This document shows, in pieces, positions 53,217 to 61,161 of a stretch of 64,000 nt of DNA (positions within the stretch are counted from its first letter, which is position 1; the number at the start of each line of letters is the position of its first letter). The stretch is from Planctomycetes bacterium UBA7888 (GTDB taxonomy: Bacteria; Planctomycetota; UBA1135): positions 67,337 through 131,336 of the forward strand of contig DLRM01000007.1 in NCBI GenBank assembly GCA_002500505.1. The letters are read 5' to 3'. The position numbers were made by a program, and so were the translations under genes. Under the pieces are notes generated by a model, which saw only the letters and a list, made by a program, of their open reading frames with translations, did no database searches and was not told where the DNA came from.

Positions 53217-53998
53217 GCAGGGTTCCTTCGGATTACTCTCCAAGCTACAAAGAGAAGGAAGACTCCAAAGATTTGAGTCAATACCGCAGGGGCAATCACA
53301 AAATCTCTTAGCCAAACCGCAAGAATAGTAGTGGCAATTGCGGATGGGACTAAACCCATGATTGCCGGCAGATCCACTCGAGATTGCTTTCGTGCAATCC
53401 ACGCCCCCCGCGCAGCTGTTGGCACCATTGCCAACAAACTGGTCGCCGCAGCTGCAGGGAAAGTAAAGCCACTCAAAAGATAAAGAAGGCCGGGCACCAC
53501 AATCACGCCTCCACCCACCCCGAACAAGCTAGAGCAAATCCCAGCAACAAGGCCTAAGGTTCCCGCAATTAATGGTAGACCGAAAGCTCCAAGGCTATCC
53601 AGTCCCAATAAAGATACTTGAAGGCCTTCGGTTTCTGTGCCCACGAATCCAAGATTGCGAAGCCCAACCCAAAGCAAAAAGAAAGCAAAAGTGTACCTAA
53701 GCCCATAATCCGGCAAACGAAGCAAAATAGAAGCGCCCAAAGGAGCACCGAGTTGCCCTCCAAGAGCAATCCAAAGGGCTGGCCACCACAGCATTTGTGC
53801 AGGAGCAAGCCATAACTCAGCCAAAACAGCAACCGTTGCAACGGGGAAAACTACCCACAGTGCAGTTCCTAAGGCGCGGCCCATTGGCATTCCTAAAAGC
53901 GCCAAACTTGGACCCACGACCAAGCCCCCCCCAATCCCAAGTAAACCGGAAAGAAGCCCGGTCACTCCGCCGAGCAATAGGGCAGGGAGCCCCTTCAC
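53213..53998 (-). CDS. TauE/SafE-family membrane permease
   Basis: A 261-aa protein with about eight hydrophobic segments. The duplicated 'GxxGIGGG' family motif is present in both halves: LLGIGGGLVVGPSLALL near 20 and LFGVGGGVIVVPGLLYL near 160. Family members export sulfite or sulfoacetate or act as anion permeases; substrate not determinable. Last gene of the LPS-type operon; its ATG overlaps the hldE stop by 4 bases. Confidence 0.88.
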   Translation of the reverse strand: MKGLPALLLGGVTGLLSGLLGIGGGLVVGPSLALLGMPMGRALGTALWVVFPVATVAVLAELWLAPAQMLWWPALWIALGGQLGAPLGASILLRLPDYGLRYTFAFFLLWVGLRNLGFVGTETEGLQVSLLGLDSLGAFGLPLIAGTLGLVAGICSSLFGVGGGVIVVPGLLYLLSGFTFPAAAATSLLAMVPTAARGAWIARKQSRVDLPAIMGLVPSAIATTILAVWLRDFVIAPAVLTQIFGVFLLFVAWRVIRRNPA

Positions 53999-55449
53999 TT
54001 TTTGCGGATTTTGTCCGCGAGGCCAGTCGTGCTTCGGCCTGGAAGGATGTCCACTAACACGACCTCTCCCCCCCTTGCTTCAACAAAGTCAGCACCCACG
54101 ACACCCTTGTCCTTCCAATCTGCCCCCTTCACTAAAACATCGGGACAAGTATTCCGAATCAATTCTTCCGGTGTGTCTTCAGAAAAAGGAACCACTAAAT
54201 CCACGCACTCAATGGCAGCAAGTACCTCGCAACGGTCATCCAACTTATTAAAGGGGCGCTCTTCTCCCTTCAAACAACGGACAGAAGCATCGGAGTTAAT
54301 TCCCACAACAAGAGCATCCCCCATTCGTCTTGCTTCCTGCAAGTATCGAACATGCCCTGCATGCAAGATGTCAAAGCAACCATTTGTAAACACTAACTTC
54401 ATCCCCTCTCGCCTTAGAGAAGCCAAGGAGGATTGGAATGCGTGCTCATCTCCTTCGGGAACAATTTTATGAGCAGGTGTCGAGGCCGAAAGATGGTGCA
54501 GGAGTTCTTCTCGGCCGACGGCAGTGGTTCCCACTTTTGAAACAGCAAGGCCAGCAGCAGAATTCGCAAGCCGAATCGACGCCTGCCAATCTAGGCCGCC
54601 AGCAAGAGAAACAGCCAACATGGAAATGACGGTGTCCCCTGCTCCAGTAACATCAAAAACTTGTCGGGCAGCTGTGGACAAATGAATTGGTTCTTGACTC
54701 TCGGTAAGCAGGAACATGCCCTCATCTCCAAGAGTAATCAAGAGAGACTCAAGACCGGCTTCCACTCGTAAAGACTCGCCTTCTGATGCAAGCGAATCGG
54801 TATCTGGTAGAGAGCATCCAGCCGCCGCTTCCGTTTCCGCGCGGTTCGGGGTCACAACGGTTGCCCCGCGGTACCGACCCAAGTCTCGATGTTTCGGATC
54901 CACCAAACTTGGCGCATCTCTTTTTTTTGCTTCGGAAAAAACTGCTGCCAAAACCGCTGGGGACAAAACTCCCTTCCCATAATCAGAAAGAATGACGGCA
55001 TCCCATTCGGCTTCTTGAAGTGCGCTCACAAGTTTGGCTTCCTCCTGTTCGGAAAGTGAAATAGGGTCTTCCCTATCCACTCGCAAAACTTGCTGGCTCC
55101 GAGCCATAACGCGAATTTTTTGAGTTGTGGGACGGGTCTCCGACTTCAACAGTCCAGAGCAATCCGACAAGGCTACTAATCGAGAGGACATTTCCTCTCC
55201 AGGAACATCTTGGCCGCAAACGCCAAAACAGAGGGCTTGGGCACCCAGTTCCTTCAAGTTGGCAACCACATTGCCTGCGCCTCCCAAACGATAATTTTCC
55301 TCGCGGGTACGCACCACGGGAACGGGTGCTTCAGGGGAAACTCGGGTAGCGTCACCCCAAACATAGTGATCCAACATGAAGTCCCCAACAACAGCAATGC
55401 GAGAGGATGGTAATTCGCGAAGCAGGGGGATAAGTTCTCGGTCATGCAT
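53995..55449 (-). CDS. hldE: Bifunctional heptose-7-phosphate kinase / heptose-1-phosphate adenylyltransferase
   Basis: HldE (RfaE) makes ADP-heptose for the LPS inner core. This 484-aa protein has the PfkB-like kinase first (VVGDFMLDHYVWGD near 20, LGGAGNVVANL near 55, DVTGAGDTVISML near 265), then the nucleotidyltransferase (FTNGCFDILHAGHVRYLQEAR near 355-375, VGINSDASV). Length and domain order match the family. Its start overlaps the DHS-like gene by 8 bases. It shows that this organism builds a heptose-containing LPS. Confidence 0.95.
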   Translation of the reverse strand: MHDRELIPLLRELPSSRIAVVGDFMLDHYVWGDATRVSPEAPVPVVRTREENYRLGGAGNVVANLKELGAQALCFGVCGQDVPGEEMSSRLVALSDCSGLLKSETRPTTQKIRVMARSQQVLRVDREDPISLSEQEEAKLVSALQEAEWDAVILSDYGKGVLSPAVLAAVFSEAKKRDAPSLVDPKHRDLGRYRGATVVTPNRAETEAAAGCSLPDTDSLASEGESLRVEAGLESLLITLGDEGMFLLTESQEPIHLSTAARQVFDVTGAGDTVISMLAVSLAGGLDWQASIRLANSAAGLAVSKVGTTAVGREELLHHLSASTPAHKIVPEGDEHAFQSSLASLRREGMKLVFTNGCFDILHAGHVRYLQEARRMGDALVVGINSDASVRCLKGEERPFNKLDDRCEVLAAIECVDLVVPFSEDTPEELIRNTCPDVLVKGADWKDKGVVGADFVEARGGEVVLVDILPGRSTTGLADKIRKK

Positions 55450-56380
55450 GGCTTTCTACTCCGTTTGCAAGGTAGTGACGGATGGCTTGATGCAGAAGAG
55501 GGACGAGAAGTTCATGTTGACCGATGAGGTACAAGCCTTCTCCAGGTGGCCGATTCACAACATTTTGAGTGGGTCGATAATGGCGAATCATATCCAAAAC
55601 AGCAGTCATCATTCCGGCTAAATCCACTCCAGAGTTTGCAGCCAAAGCAACGCCTTTCAAAAAAGCTTCCGGAAGAATAACGGCAGATCCCAAATTCACC
55701 CATAAGCCATTTTGCAAAGTGCCGACAAAGTCACAGAGGAGGTGAAAGTCCCGCAAACTGGATTCCCCAAGAGCTGCGCCATCCATATCTGGGTGCACAT
55801 GAATGGTGTCAGTCCCCATCGCTACAAGAATGGAAAGAGGACGATTCAGCTCTACGGCTCGAGCAAGAAGTGAAAGATGCTTATGCGGGAAATCCCCTTC
55901 AACAATTTCCAAGCCAAGGGCATGCCCTAGCCCGAGAGAATCTTTTTGAGCTCTGAGAAGAGCTTTCTTCCAAACCTCAACAGTTTCGCCAGTCATCCCA
56001 AACTGCCCCTCTTCCAAAGCGGCAGAAACATCTTCAGAGGTTCGACCCGCTAAAGCCAACTCAATATCGTGAATCGCGCCAGCGCCATGAGTCGCAAGAA
56101 AATCAAGTGCGCCGCGTTCCATAAGATCTATGAGATGAGCCTGGACGCCTACTTTGACGACATGTGCACCAAAGGCGAGGCCTACTTTTCGGTTTGAATC
56201 TTGCGCACATTCAGCCCATCGCAGGGCCAGGCGCCGAAAGTCATGGCCCGCGTAGATATCCGGCAAAGACTCCAAGAAATGTTCCAAGCCTGGGATAGGG
56301 TCAGCTGCGGAGCCGAGAGCTTCGTGAGTGACCAAGCTTGGGCGGCCATGGAGGGAAACGGTTTTGGGAGAATTACTCAT
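55442..56380 (-). CDS. Deoxyhypusine-synthase-like NAD-binding protein
   Basis: A 312-aa protein whose middle closely follows deoxyhypusine-synthase-like proteins: VGLAFGAHVVKVGVQAHLIDLMERG near 65-90, LATHGAGAIHDIELALAGRTSEDV at about 95-118, GQFGMTGETVEVW, and VAMGTDTIHVHPDM near 190-205. Classical DHS modifies a lysine of eIF5A with a spermidine-derived group using NAD; bacteria have no eIF5A, and bacterial homologues have been linked to homospermidine or other polyamine chemistry or are uncharacterised. Lying between the lipid A acyltransferase and hldE genes, overlapping both, it may act on an envelope precursor. The family call is from memory of the pattern and not searched. Confidence 0.55.
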   Translation of the reverse strand: MSNSPKTVSLHGRPSLVTHEALGSAADPIPGLEHFLESLPDIYAGHDFRRLALRWAECAQDSNRKVGLAFGAHVVKVGVQAHLIDLMERGALDFLATHGAGAIHDIELALAGRTSEDVSAALEEGQFGMTGETVEVWKKALLRAQKDSLGLGHALGLEIVEGDFPHKHLSLLARAVELNRPLSILVAMGTDTIHVHPDMDGAALGESSLRDFHLLCDFVGTLQNGLWVNLGSAVILPEAFLKGVALAANSGVDLAGMMTAVLDMIRHYRPTQNVVNRPPGEGLYLIGQHELLVPLLHQAIRHYLANGVESHA

Positions 56381-57351
56381 TCCACTTCGGGGCGAACTCG
56401 GTAACGGTCATGAATCCAAAGGTACTGTTCGGGGCAATTCAAAATGACTTTTTCCATGGCTTGATGGAAAGCTTGGGTGACCTCGATTAAATTTTCATCC
56501 GTAGTTGGCCCCGTCGCTCCTTCACGCACCAATTGACAACCGAATCGAAAGGGTCGTTTGCCGTGTTGGCGCGTACACCAGGATAGCAGGACGGGAACGC
56601 CCGTTTTGAGGGCTAAAGCAGCAGGAGTACGCTCAGTAGCCGCCAAGCGACCAAACCAAGGGACAAAGATGGGCTTGCGATGCGAGTTTTGGTCAAAAGT
56701 CAATACAACCGACTCCCCAGTTTGAAGTTTAGTGAGCATCCGCTTCAGTGCGCCATCCCGAGGAAGAACTTCCCCCTTGATGCGATTGCGAACCTCCAAT
56801 AAATCCTCCGCCAAATACCAATTCGATGGCCGTCGCATCGGCGTTGCAGGTTGGAATCCAAGATTGGCGAGGGCTGTGGTGGTCATTTCAATAGAACCTA
56901 AGTGGGCCTGAACAAATAGCACCCCCTTCCCTTGGAACTGTTCGAGCAATTCAAGGGCATTATTCTCAAACTCTACGCGCTCGTTCAAGGTGGACAAATC
57001 GCGCCGTGGCCAAAGTGCCATCGCTTCTGCACCCGACCGACCTAAATGCTCACAAGACGCACGAAGAATGCGGTGGCACTCTTCTTTTGAGGCCCCTGGA
57101 TTGGCAAGCTCAATGTTCGCCAAACCAATCTCTTTTCTTCCTCTGGACAATAGCGCCAAACGCCCCAAAAAACTCGAAATGCAATAAACCCAAGTTTCAG
57201 GCAAGAGGCCCAAGAGCCAAAAAAAACCTCGTTGAGGAAAAGCTAAAATCCAAGGAATCAAGCCGGGTTTATGCTTGAAACTGCGTCGCAGTTTTCTTCG
57301 AAATGTCTCTTTCCGCTTCACGAAGGAGTCCCTTCCGTATGAGCTTGCCAC
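56377..57351 (-). CDS. lpxL: Lipid A biosynthesis acyltransferase (LpxL/HtrB-like)
   Basis: A 324-aa inner-membrane acyltransferase. A basic start, then a hydrophobic anchor (WILAFPQRGFFWLLGLL), the HX4E catalytic motif FVQAHLGSIEM near 150-160, and the downstream block SVVLTFDQNSHRKPIFVPWFGR near 215-235, as in LpxL/LpxM/HtrB. It would add secondary acyl chains to lipid A. Its start overlaps lpxK by 34 bases and its stop overlaps the DHS-like gene by 4 bases. Confidence 0.9.
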   Translation of the reverse strand: MASSYGRDSFVKRKETFRRKLRRSFKHKPGLIPWILAFPQRGFFWLLGLLPETWVYCISSFLGRLALLSRGRKEIGLANIELANPGASKEECHRILRASCEHLGRSGAEAMALWPRRDLSTLNERVEFENNALELLEQFQGKGVLFVQAHLGSIEMTTTALANLGFQPATPMRRPSNWYLAEDLLEVRNRIKGEVLPRDGALKRMLTKLQTGESVVLTFDQNSHRKPIFVPWFGRLAATERTPAALALKTGVPVLLSWCTRQHGKRPFRFGCQLVREGATGPTTDENLIEVTQAFHQAMEKVILNCPEQYLWIHDRYRVRPEVE

Positions 57352-58328
57352 AAAGGCTCAATCTTGGATGCTCTCGCCGTGAGAGAAAAGTGCTCCAAAG
57401 CTTCTTTCCACTCCGACTCTCCACGGAAAAACTTCCAGTCCACCCGGACTTCAAAAACATGGTCGGGGACACGTCCCCGAAGCTTGACGGCATCTTTCTC
57501 CGTGACTAAGACACAAGGGTAGTCCGCGAATTCCCTTAGGGACTTTTCTGGCCATGCACTGTGGTCTCGGAGAAAACTAGTCCCTTCCACTTGAACACCG
57601 TGGGCCTCGCAAATCGCTTGAAAAGAAAGTGGATTACCAATCCCGCAAGCCAATAAGGCAGGTCGGCCATCTAGTTTCTCAATTGGCAATTCCTCATTGA
57701 AGGCAAGGTTGAACACTTTTGAAATTTGTACACCGCCCTCGATTCTAGGCAGAGTAGGCAAACCATCCCTAGCCTCGTGGACTCGCTCCCAAATTGCGTT
57801 TAACTCCTCTTGTCCTACCATCTCTGCACGAGAAACAACGACTAAATCCGCACGCCTTAAAGCCTGGGTTGATTCACGAAAAAGGCCGGCAGGAAAACAA
57901 GAGCCAAATGGGCGAGTGGCGTCCAACAGAACTACATCCAAGTCGCGCTGAATCCGCAAATGTTGGAAGCCATCATCCAAAATCAATACCTCCGGCGAGC
58001 CTCGTTCCAACATACGGTGAAGTCCGCGAACCCGATTCGAACCCTCTTCCAACAAAGTTTGTGGGAAACGAGCTTCCAACATTCGCCCCTCATCGCCGCC
58101 GTACCCTCTAGAAAGGACACCCGGAAGAAGTTGGTGCTCATGAAACCACTCAAGAGTATGGAACAGGAGCGGTGTCTTTGCCGTGCCGCCGGCAGAAATG
58201 TTCCCAATGCTCAGCGTAGGTCTTGGGGGACGAAAAGACTGAAAAAAGCCCTTTTGAAAACTCCAGGCTCTCAGTCGAGTCAAGCCACTAAATAGCCAAG
58301 AAAGTGGTAGAAAAAGAACTCGCATCAT
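57318..58328 (-). CDS. lpxK: Tetraacyldisaccharide 4'-kinase
   Basis: A 336-aa LpxK, the usual length. The N-terminal membrane-association region is followed by the P-loop TLSIGNISAGGTAKTPLL near 38-55, then LSRGYGGDEG near 75, LILDDGFQHLRIQRDLDVVLLDA near 115-137, and a C-terminal catalytic part (ILVTEKDAVKLRG-like segment VLVTEKDAVKLRG). It phosphorylates the 4' position of the lipid A disaccharide at the inner membrane. ATG overlaps the sulfatase-fold gene stop by 4 bases. Confidence 0.94.
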   Translation of the reverse strand: MMRVLFLPLSWLFSGLTRLRAWSFQKGFFQSFRPPRPTLSIGNISAGGTAKTPLLFHTLEWFHEHQLLPGVLSRGYGGDEGRMLEARFPQTLLEEGSNRVRGLHRMLERGSPEVLILDDGFQHLRIQRDLDVVLLDATRPFGSCFPAGLFRESTQALRRADLVVVSRAEMVGQEELNAIWERVHEARDGLPTLPRIEGGVQISKVFNLAFNEELPIEKLDGRPALLACGIGNPLSFQAICEAHGVQVEGTSFLRDHSAWPEKSLREFADYPCVLVTEKDAVKLRGRVPDHVFEVRVDWKFFRGESEWKEALEHFSLTARASKIEPLWQAHTEGTPS

Positions 58329-59701
58329 TCTTCATCCCACCACGAAAGTTCCGCATCGTAAGCTCGCAGTTCATGCAAAAGAGCCTGCCATTGAGGGTCG
58401 TCAATCAGGTTCAATTTTTCGTCTGCATCGGAGCTCGTATCAAAAAGGAACTCCTCGCCAGTTTGAAGGTTCTGAAACCATCGATAATCTTTCCCAACCA
58501 ATCCGCGTTTCCGCACCCGCTTCTCTGTGTGATCTGAACGAACAGGAACAAAGTCAACTTCCACTTGCCGGACATCAGGGCGCTCTATACCGCCAAGGGA
58601 TTGAGAAGGAACTTGAAAAGACAGGTGAGAATTTGGCTCAAAGGTTCCATCAAACAGGTTGGCAAAAGAGCTCAATTCAGTGGAGCCAGTCGCGAGCTCC
58701 AGCATCGTTCCACAAAGATCTTTTTGAGAAAGGAGCGTCTCGGCAAAAGTTCCCGCATTGCGACTTCCAGGTAGCCGAACAATCAAGGGGAGGTCGATCT
58801 GCTCATGATGCAAGGTGCGGGTATGGCCAATGTAACCCCGTTCCGCAAGCTCTTCCCCATGGTCCGAGGTAAATACCACAATGGTGTCTTCCCAGTCATC
58901 ACGCTTTTGGAGGGTTTGCAAAACTTGCTCAAAAGCAGCATCAACAGCTCGGATTTCTTCATCGTAGTAATGAGAAAGTTGACGACGATCTTTTGGGGTA
59001 GCTAAGGGACCCATTTTCCGGAGGACATCGTTTTCAAGACCAGGCTGAACCCACCCTGAATATTCTGGCTCCGCAAACCCAACATCAGGATGCTCTTCAT
59101 AGCTGGAATGAGGGTCAAAAAAATGAAGGGTTAAAAACCAAGGTTTGGATTCTGACTGCGAATCCAACCATGCCATGCCCTGCTCCGCAACCTCTGTTGC
59201 CGTTGAGCCGCGATGAGGGTTGGGTCTTTCTGAAGGGGAGTCATCCCAATGGTCATAACCTCGATTGAATTGAACTCCTCGCCTTTTCTGAAGCAAAAAG
59301 TTGGACTGGATGCACGCTGTTGCCCACCCTTTAGCTTGAAGCCGTTCCGCCAAAGTCTTCCCAGCGATTAAACGACTTCCCTCCCCCGTCATACGCATCA
59401 CCCCATGTTCAGCAGGGGGTAACCCAGTAAGGAGAGTCGCCATGCTCGGCATAGTCCAGGAGCTCACCCCAACCAACCCATTCACCCGAATCCCTTCCTC
59501 GAGCGTAAAAGCATCCAATGCGGGGGAAGTTGGGTTTTCTTCGTACCCATAAACCCCTAAATGATCCTGGCGAAGAGTGTCCACCACAACCAAAAGAAGA
59601 TTGTGAGGAGGCCGCGACTGTGGGGCAAATTCAGCAAACCAAATGCCAGCGAACAAGGCCAGTAAAACGAGTCCAAGCCGAATCAACGAAGACCGGTTCA
59701 T
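58325..59701 (-). CDS. Sulfatase-fold membrane-anchored hydrolase/transferase, Thr at nucleophile position
   Basis: A 458-aa protein with one N-terminal membrane segment (about 7-25) and an alkaline-phosphatase-superfamily domain: VVVDTLRQDHLGVYGY near 38-53, the nucleophile block SSWTMPSMATLLTG at 80-93, and FTSDHGEELAERGYIGH near 275 for metal binding. True sulfatases have C/S-x-P-S-R for formylglycine; here T83-M-P-S-M occupies it, so FGly cannot form. A Thr nucleophile is what phosphoethanolamine transferases and LtaS-type enzymes use. Being beside lpxK, an envelope phosphotransfer or hydrolysis role is plausible. Confidence 0.82.
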   Translation of the reverse strand: MNRSSLIRLGLVLLALFAGIWFAEFAPQSRPPHNLLLVVVDTLRQDHLGVYGYEENPTSPALDAFTLEEGIRVNGLVGVSSWTMPSMATLLTGLPPAEHGVMRMTGEGSRLIAGKTLAERLQAKGWATACIQSNFLLQKRRGVQFNRGYDHWDDSPSERPNPHRGSTATEVAEQGMAWLDSQSESKPWFLTLHFFDPHSSYEEHPDVGFAEPEYSGWVQPGLENDVLRKMGPLATPKDRRQLSHYYDEEIRAVDAAFEQVLQTLQKRDDWEDTIVVFTSDHGEELAERGYIGHTRTLHHEQIDLPLIVRLPGSRNAGTFAETLLSQKDLCGTMLELATGSTELSSFANLFDGTFEPNSHLSFQVPSQSLGGIERPDVRQVEVDFVPVRSDHTEKRVRKRGLVGKDYRWFQNLQTGEEFLFDTSSDADEKLNLIDDPQWQALLHELRAYDAELSWWDEE

Positions 59702-61128
59702 GCCTTAAGGGGGTCCCAGCCAATCGGCTCAAATGCACAGGTAAAGTGCCGCAAAGCAGAAGATTCTTCCACAATTCGAAGCCCACCCAATTCCTTTCGC
59801 TTATCGAAAACATACGCAACAGCCTCCACAACATAATCCATGTGAGATTGCGTATAAACGCGACGGGGGATGGCAAGGCGAACCAAATCCATTGGAGACG
59901 CATTTTGAAGACCATCTTCGCGCGTGCTCCCAAACATCACGGTGCCAATCTCGCATACCCGGATTCCACCCTCCAAAAACAAAGCAATCGAAACGGCTTG
60001 CCCAGGTAATTCCGCAGGGTCTAGATGAGAAAGGAAAGCTCGGCCATCCAAATAAACCGCATGCCCACCAGCAGGCCGCAGGAGCGGAACTCCCAACCGA
60101 TCTAAATGGTGCCAAACATAGGCGGTCGAGGAAATCCGATAGTCGAGGTAATGTTCATCCAAAACTTCCTCCAACCCAACAGCCAAGGCTTCCAAGTCAC
60201 GTCCAGCCAAGCCGCCATAAGTTGGAAATCCTTCGGTCAAAATCAACAGATTGCGACACTCGCCGGCAATTTCATCATGATTGATTGCCAGAAATCCACC
60301 AATGTTTCCAAAGCCATCTTTCTTGGCCGACATCATGGCTCCATCACATAGACGGAACATTTCCTGAGCAATTTCTCGAGGAGTTCGTCCAGCCTGTCCC
60401 TCTTCTCGCATTTTGATAAACCAAGCGTTTTCAGCGAAACGAGCAGAATCCAAAAAGAGTGGGATGTCCCATCGTTGGAGCACTTCGCGCGTTTGCCGAA
60501 TGTTTTCAAGACTCACCGGCTGACCACCGCCCGAATTGTTGGTCACGGTTAAAACCATCAAAGGCACACGCTCGTGGTTTTTCTCCAACCAAGCCGTCAA
60601 CTTCTGAATATCCACGTTGCCCTTGAAGGGATGTTCGATTGAGGGATCAAGTCCTTCCTCAATCACAAAGTCCAAAGCCTCAGCCCCACTAAACTCCACA
60701 TTGGCACGAGTTGTATCGAAGTGTGTATTGGCGGGAATCACTTTGCCTTCTCCCCCCATAATCGAAAATAGAATCTTTTCTGCGGCCCGTCCTTGGTGGA
60801 CGGGAATGATGTGCCCCATCCCCGTCAAATCCTGAACGGTCTTTTTAAAGCTGAAGAAGGAGCGCGCGCCAGCGTAGGACTCATCCCCTCGCATCACGGC
60901 AGCCCACTGCTCTTGACTCATGGCCGAAGTTCCAGAGTCCGTCATGAGATCAATCGTGACCTTCTCTGCCGGAACAGCAAAAATATTGAAACGGGCATCC
61001 TTCAGGGCTTCAGCCCTCACGGAACGAGGATGCTGAGGCAGAGGTTCTACAACCTTTACTCGGAAAGGTTCAATGATGGTCTTTGGTTGGAACACTTGGC
61101 TGGAACTGGGTTTGGGAACGGGGGACAA
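59698..61128 (-). CDS. tnaA: Tryptophanase / tyrosine phenol-lyase family enzyme
   Basis: A 476-aa PLP-dependent beta-eliminating lyase starting at TTG 61128 (a GTG at 61095 just before PKTIIEPFR is an alternative). Family blocks: IIEPFRVKVVEPLP, LMTDSGTSAMSQEQW near 62, HIIPVHQGRAAEKILFS near 105-122, HFDTTRANVEFSGAEA, NNSGGGQPVS, and the PLP lysine in MMSAKKDGFGNIGG near 265-278. It splits tryptophan to indole, pyruvate and ammonia, or a related amino acid; the exact substrate cannot be told. It opens the LPS operon, overlapping the next gene by 4 bases. Confidence 0.9.
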   Translation of the reverse strand: MSPVPKPSSSQVFQPKTIIEPFRVKVVEPLPQHPRSVRAEALKDARFNIFAVPAEKVTIDLMTDSGTSAMSQEQWAAVMRGDESYAGARSFFSFKKTVQDLTGMGHIIPVHQGRAAEKILFSIMGGEGKVIPANTHFDTTRANVEFSGAEALDFVIEEGLDPSIEHPFKGNVDIQKLTAWLEKNHERVPLMVLTVTNNSGGGQPVSLENIRQTREVLQRWDIPLFLDSARFAENAWFIKMREEGQAGRTPREIAQEMFRLCDGAMMSAKKDGFGNIGGFLAINHDEIAGECRNLLILTEGFPTYGGLAGRDLEALAVGLEEVLDEHYLDYRISSTAYVWHHLDRLGVPLLRPAGGHAVYLDGRAFLSHLDPAELPGQAVSIALFLEGGIRVCEIGTVMFGSTREDGLQNASPMDLVRLAIPRRVYTQSHMDYVVEAVAYVFDKRKELGGLRIVEESSALRHFTCAFEPIGWDPLKA

Positions 61129-61144
61129 GGTCTCAGACGGCTCC

Positions 61145-61150
61145 TATGCT
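61145..61150 (+). promoter_or_regulatory. Candidate -10 box (TATGCT) for the DUF2325 gene
   Basis: TATGCT ends 11 bases before the ATG at 61162; a GGGACA 17 bases further upstream could serve as a weak -35. No Shine-Dalgarno sequence is present. Confidence 0.35.
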
Positions 61151-61161
61151 ACCCTCCTTTT

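Noticed and set aside
58325..59701. Calling this a true arylsulfatase
   Set aside because: No Cys or Ser at the formylglycine position; the site reads T-M-P-S-M.
60793..61161. N-terminal extension of the DUF2325 gene
   Set aside because: It lies antisense to tnaA, which has full family signatures.
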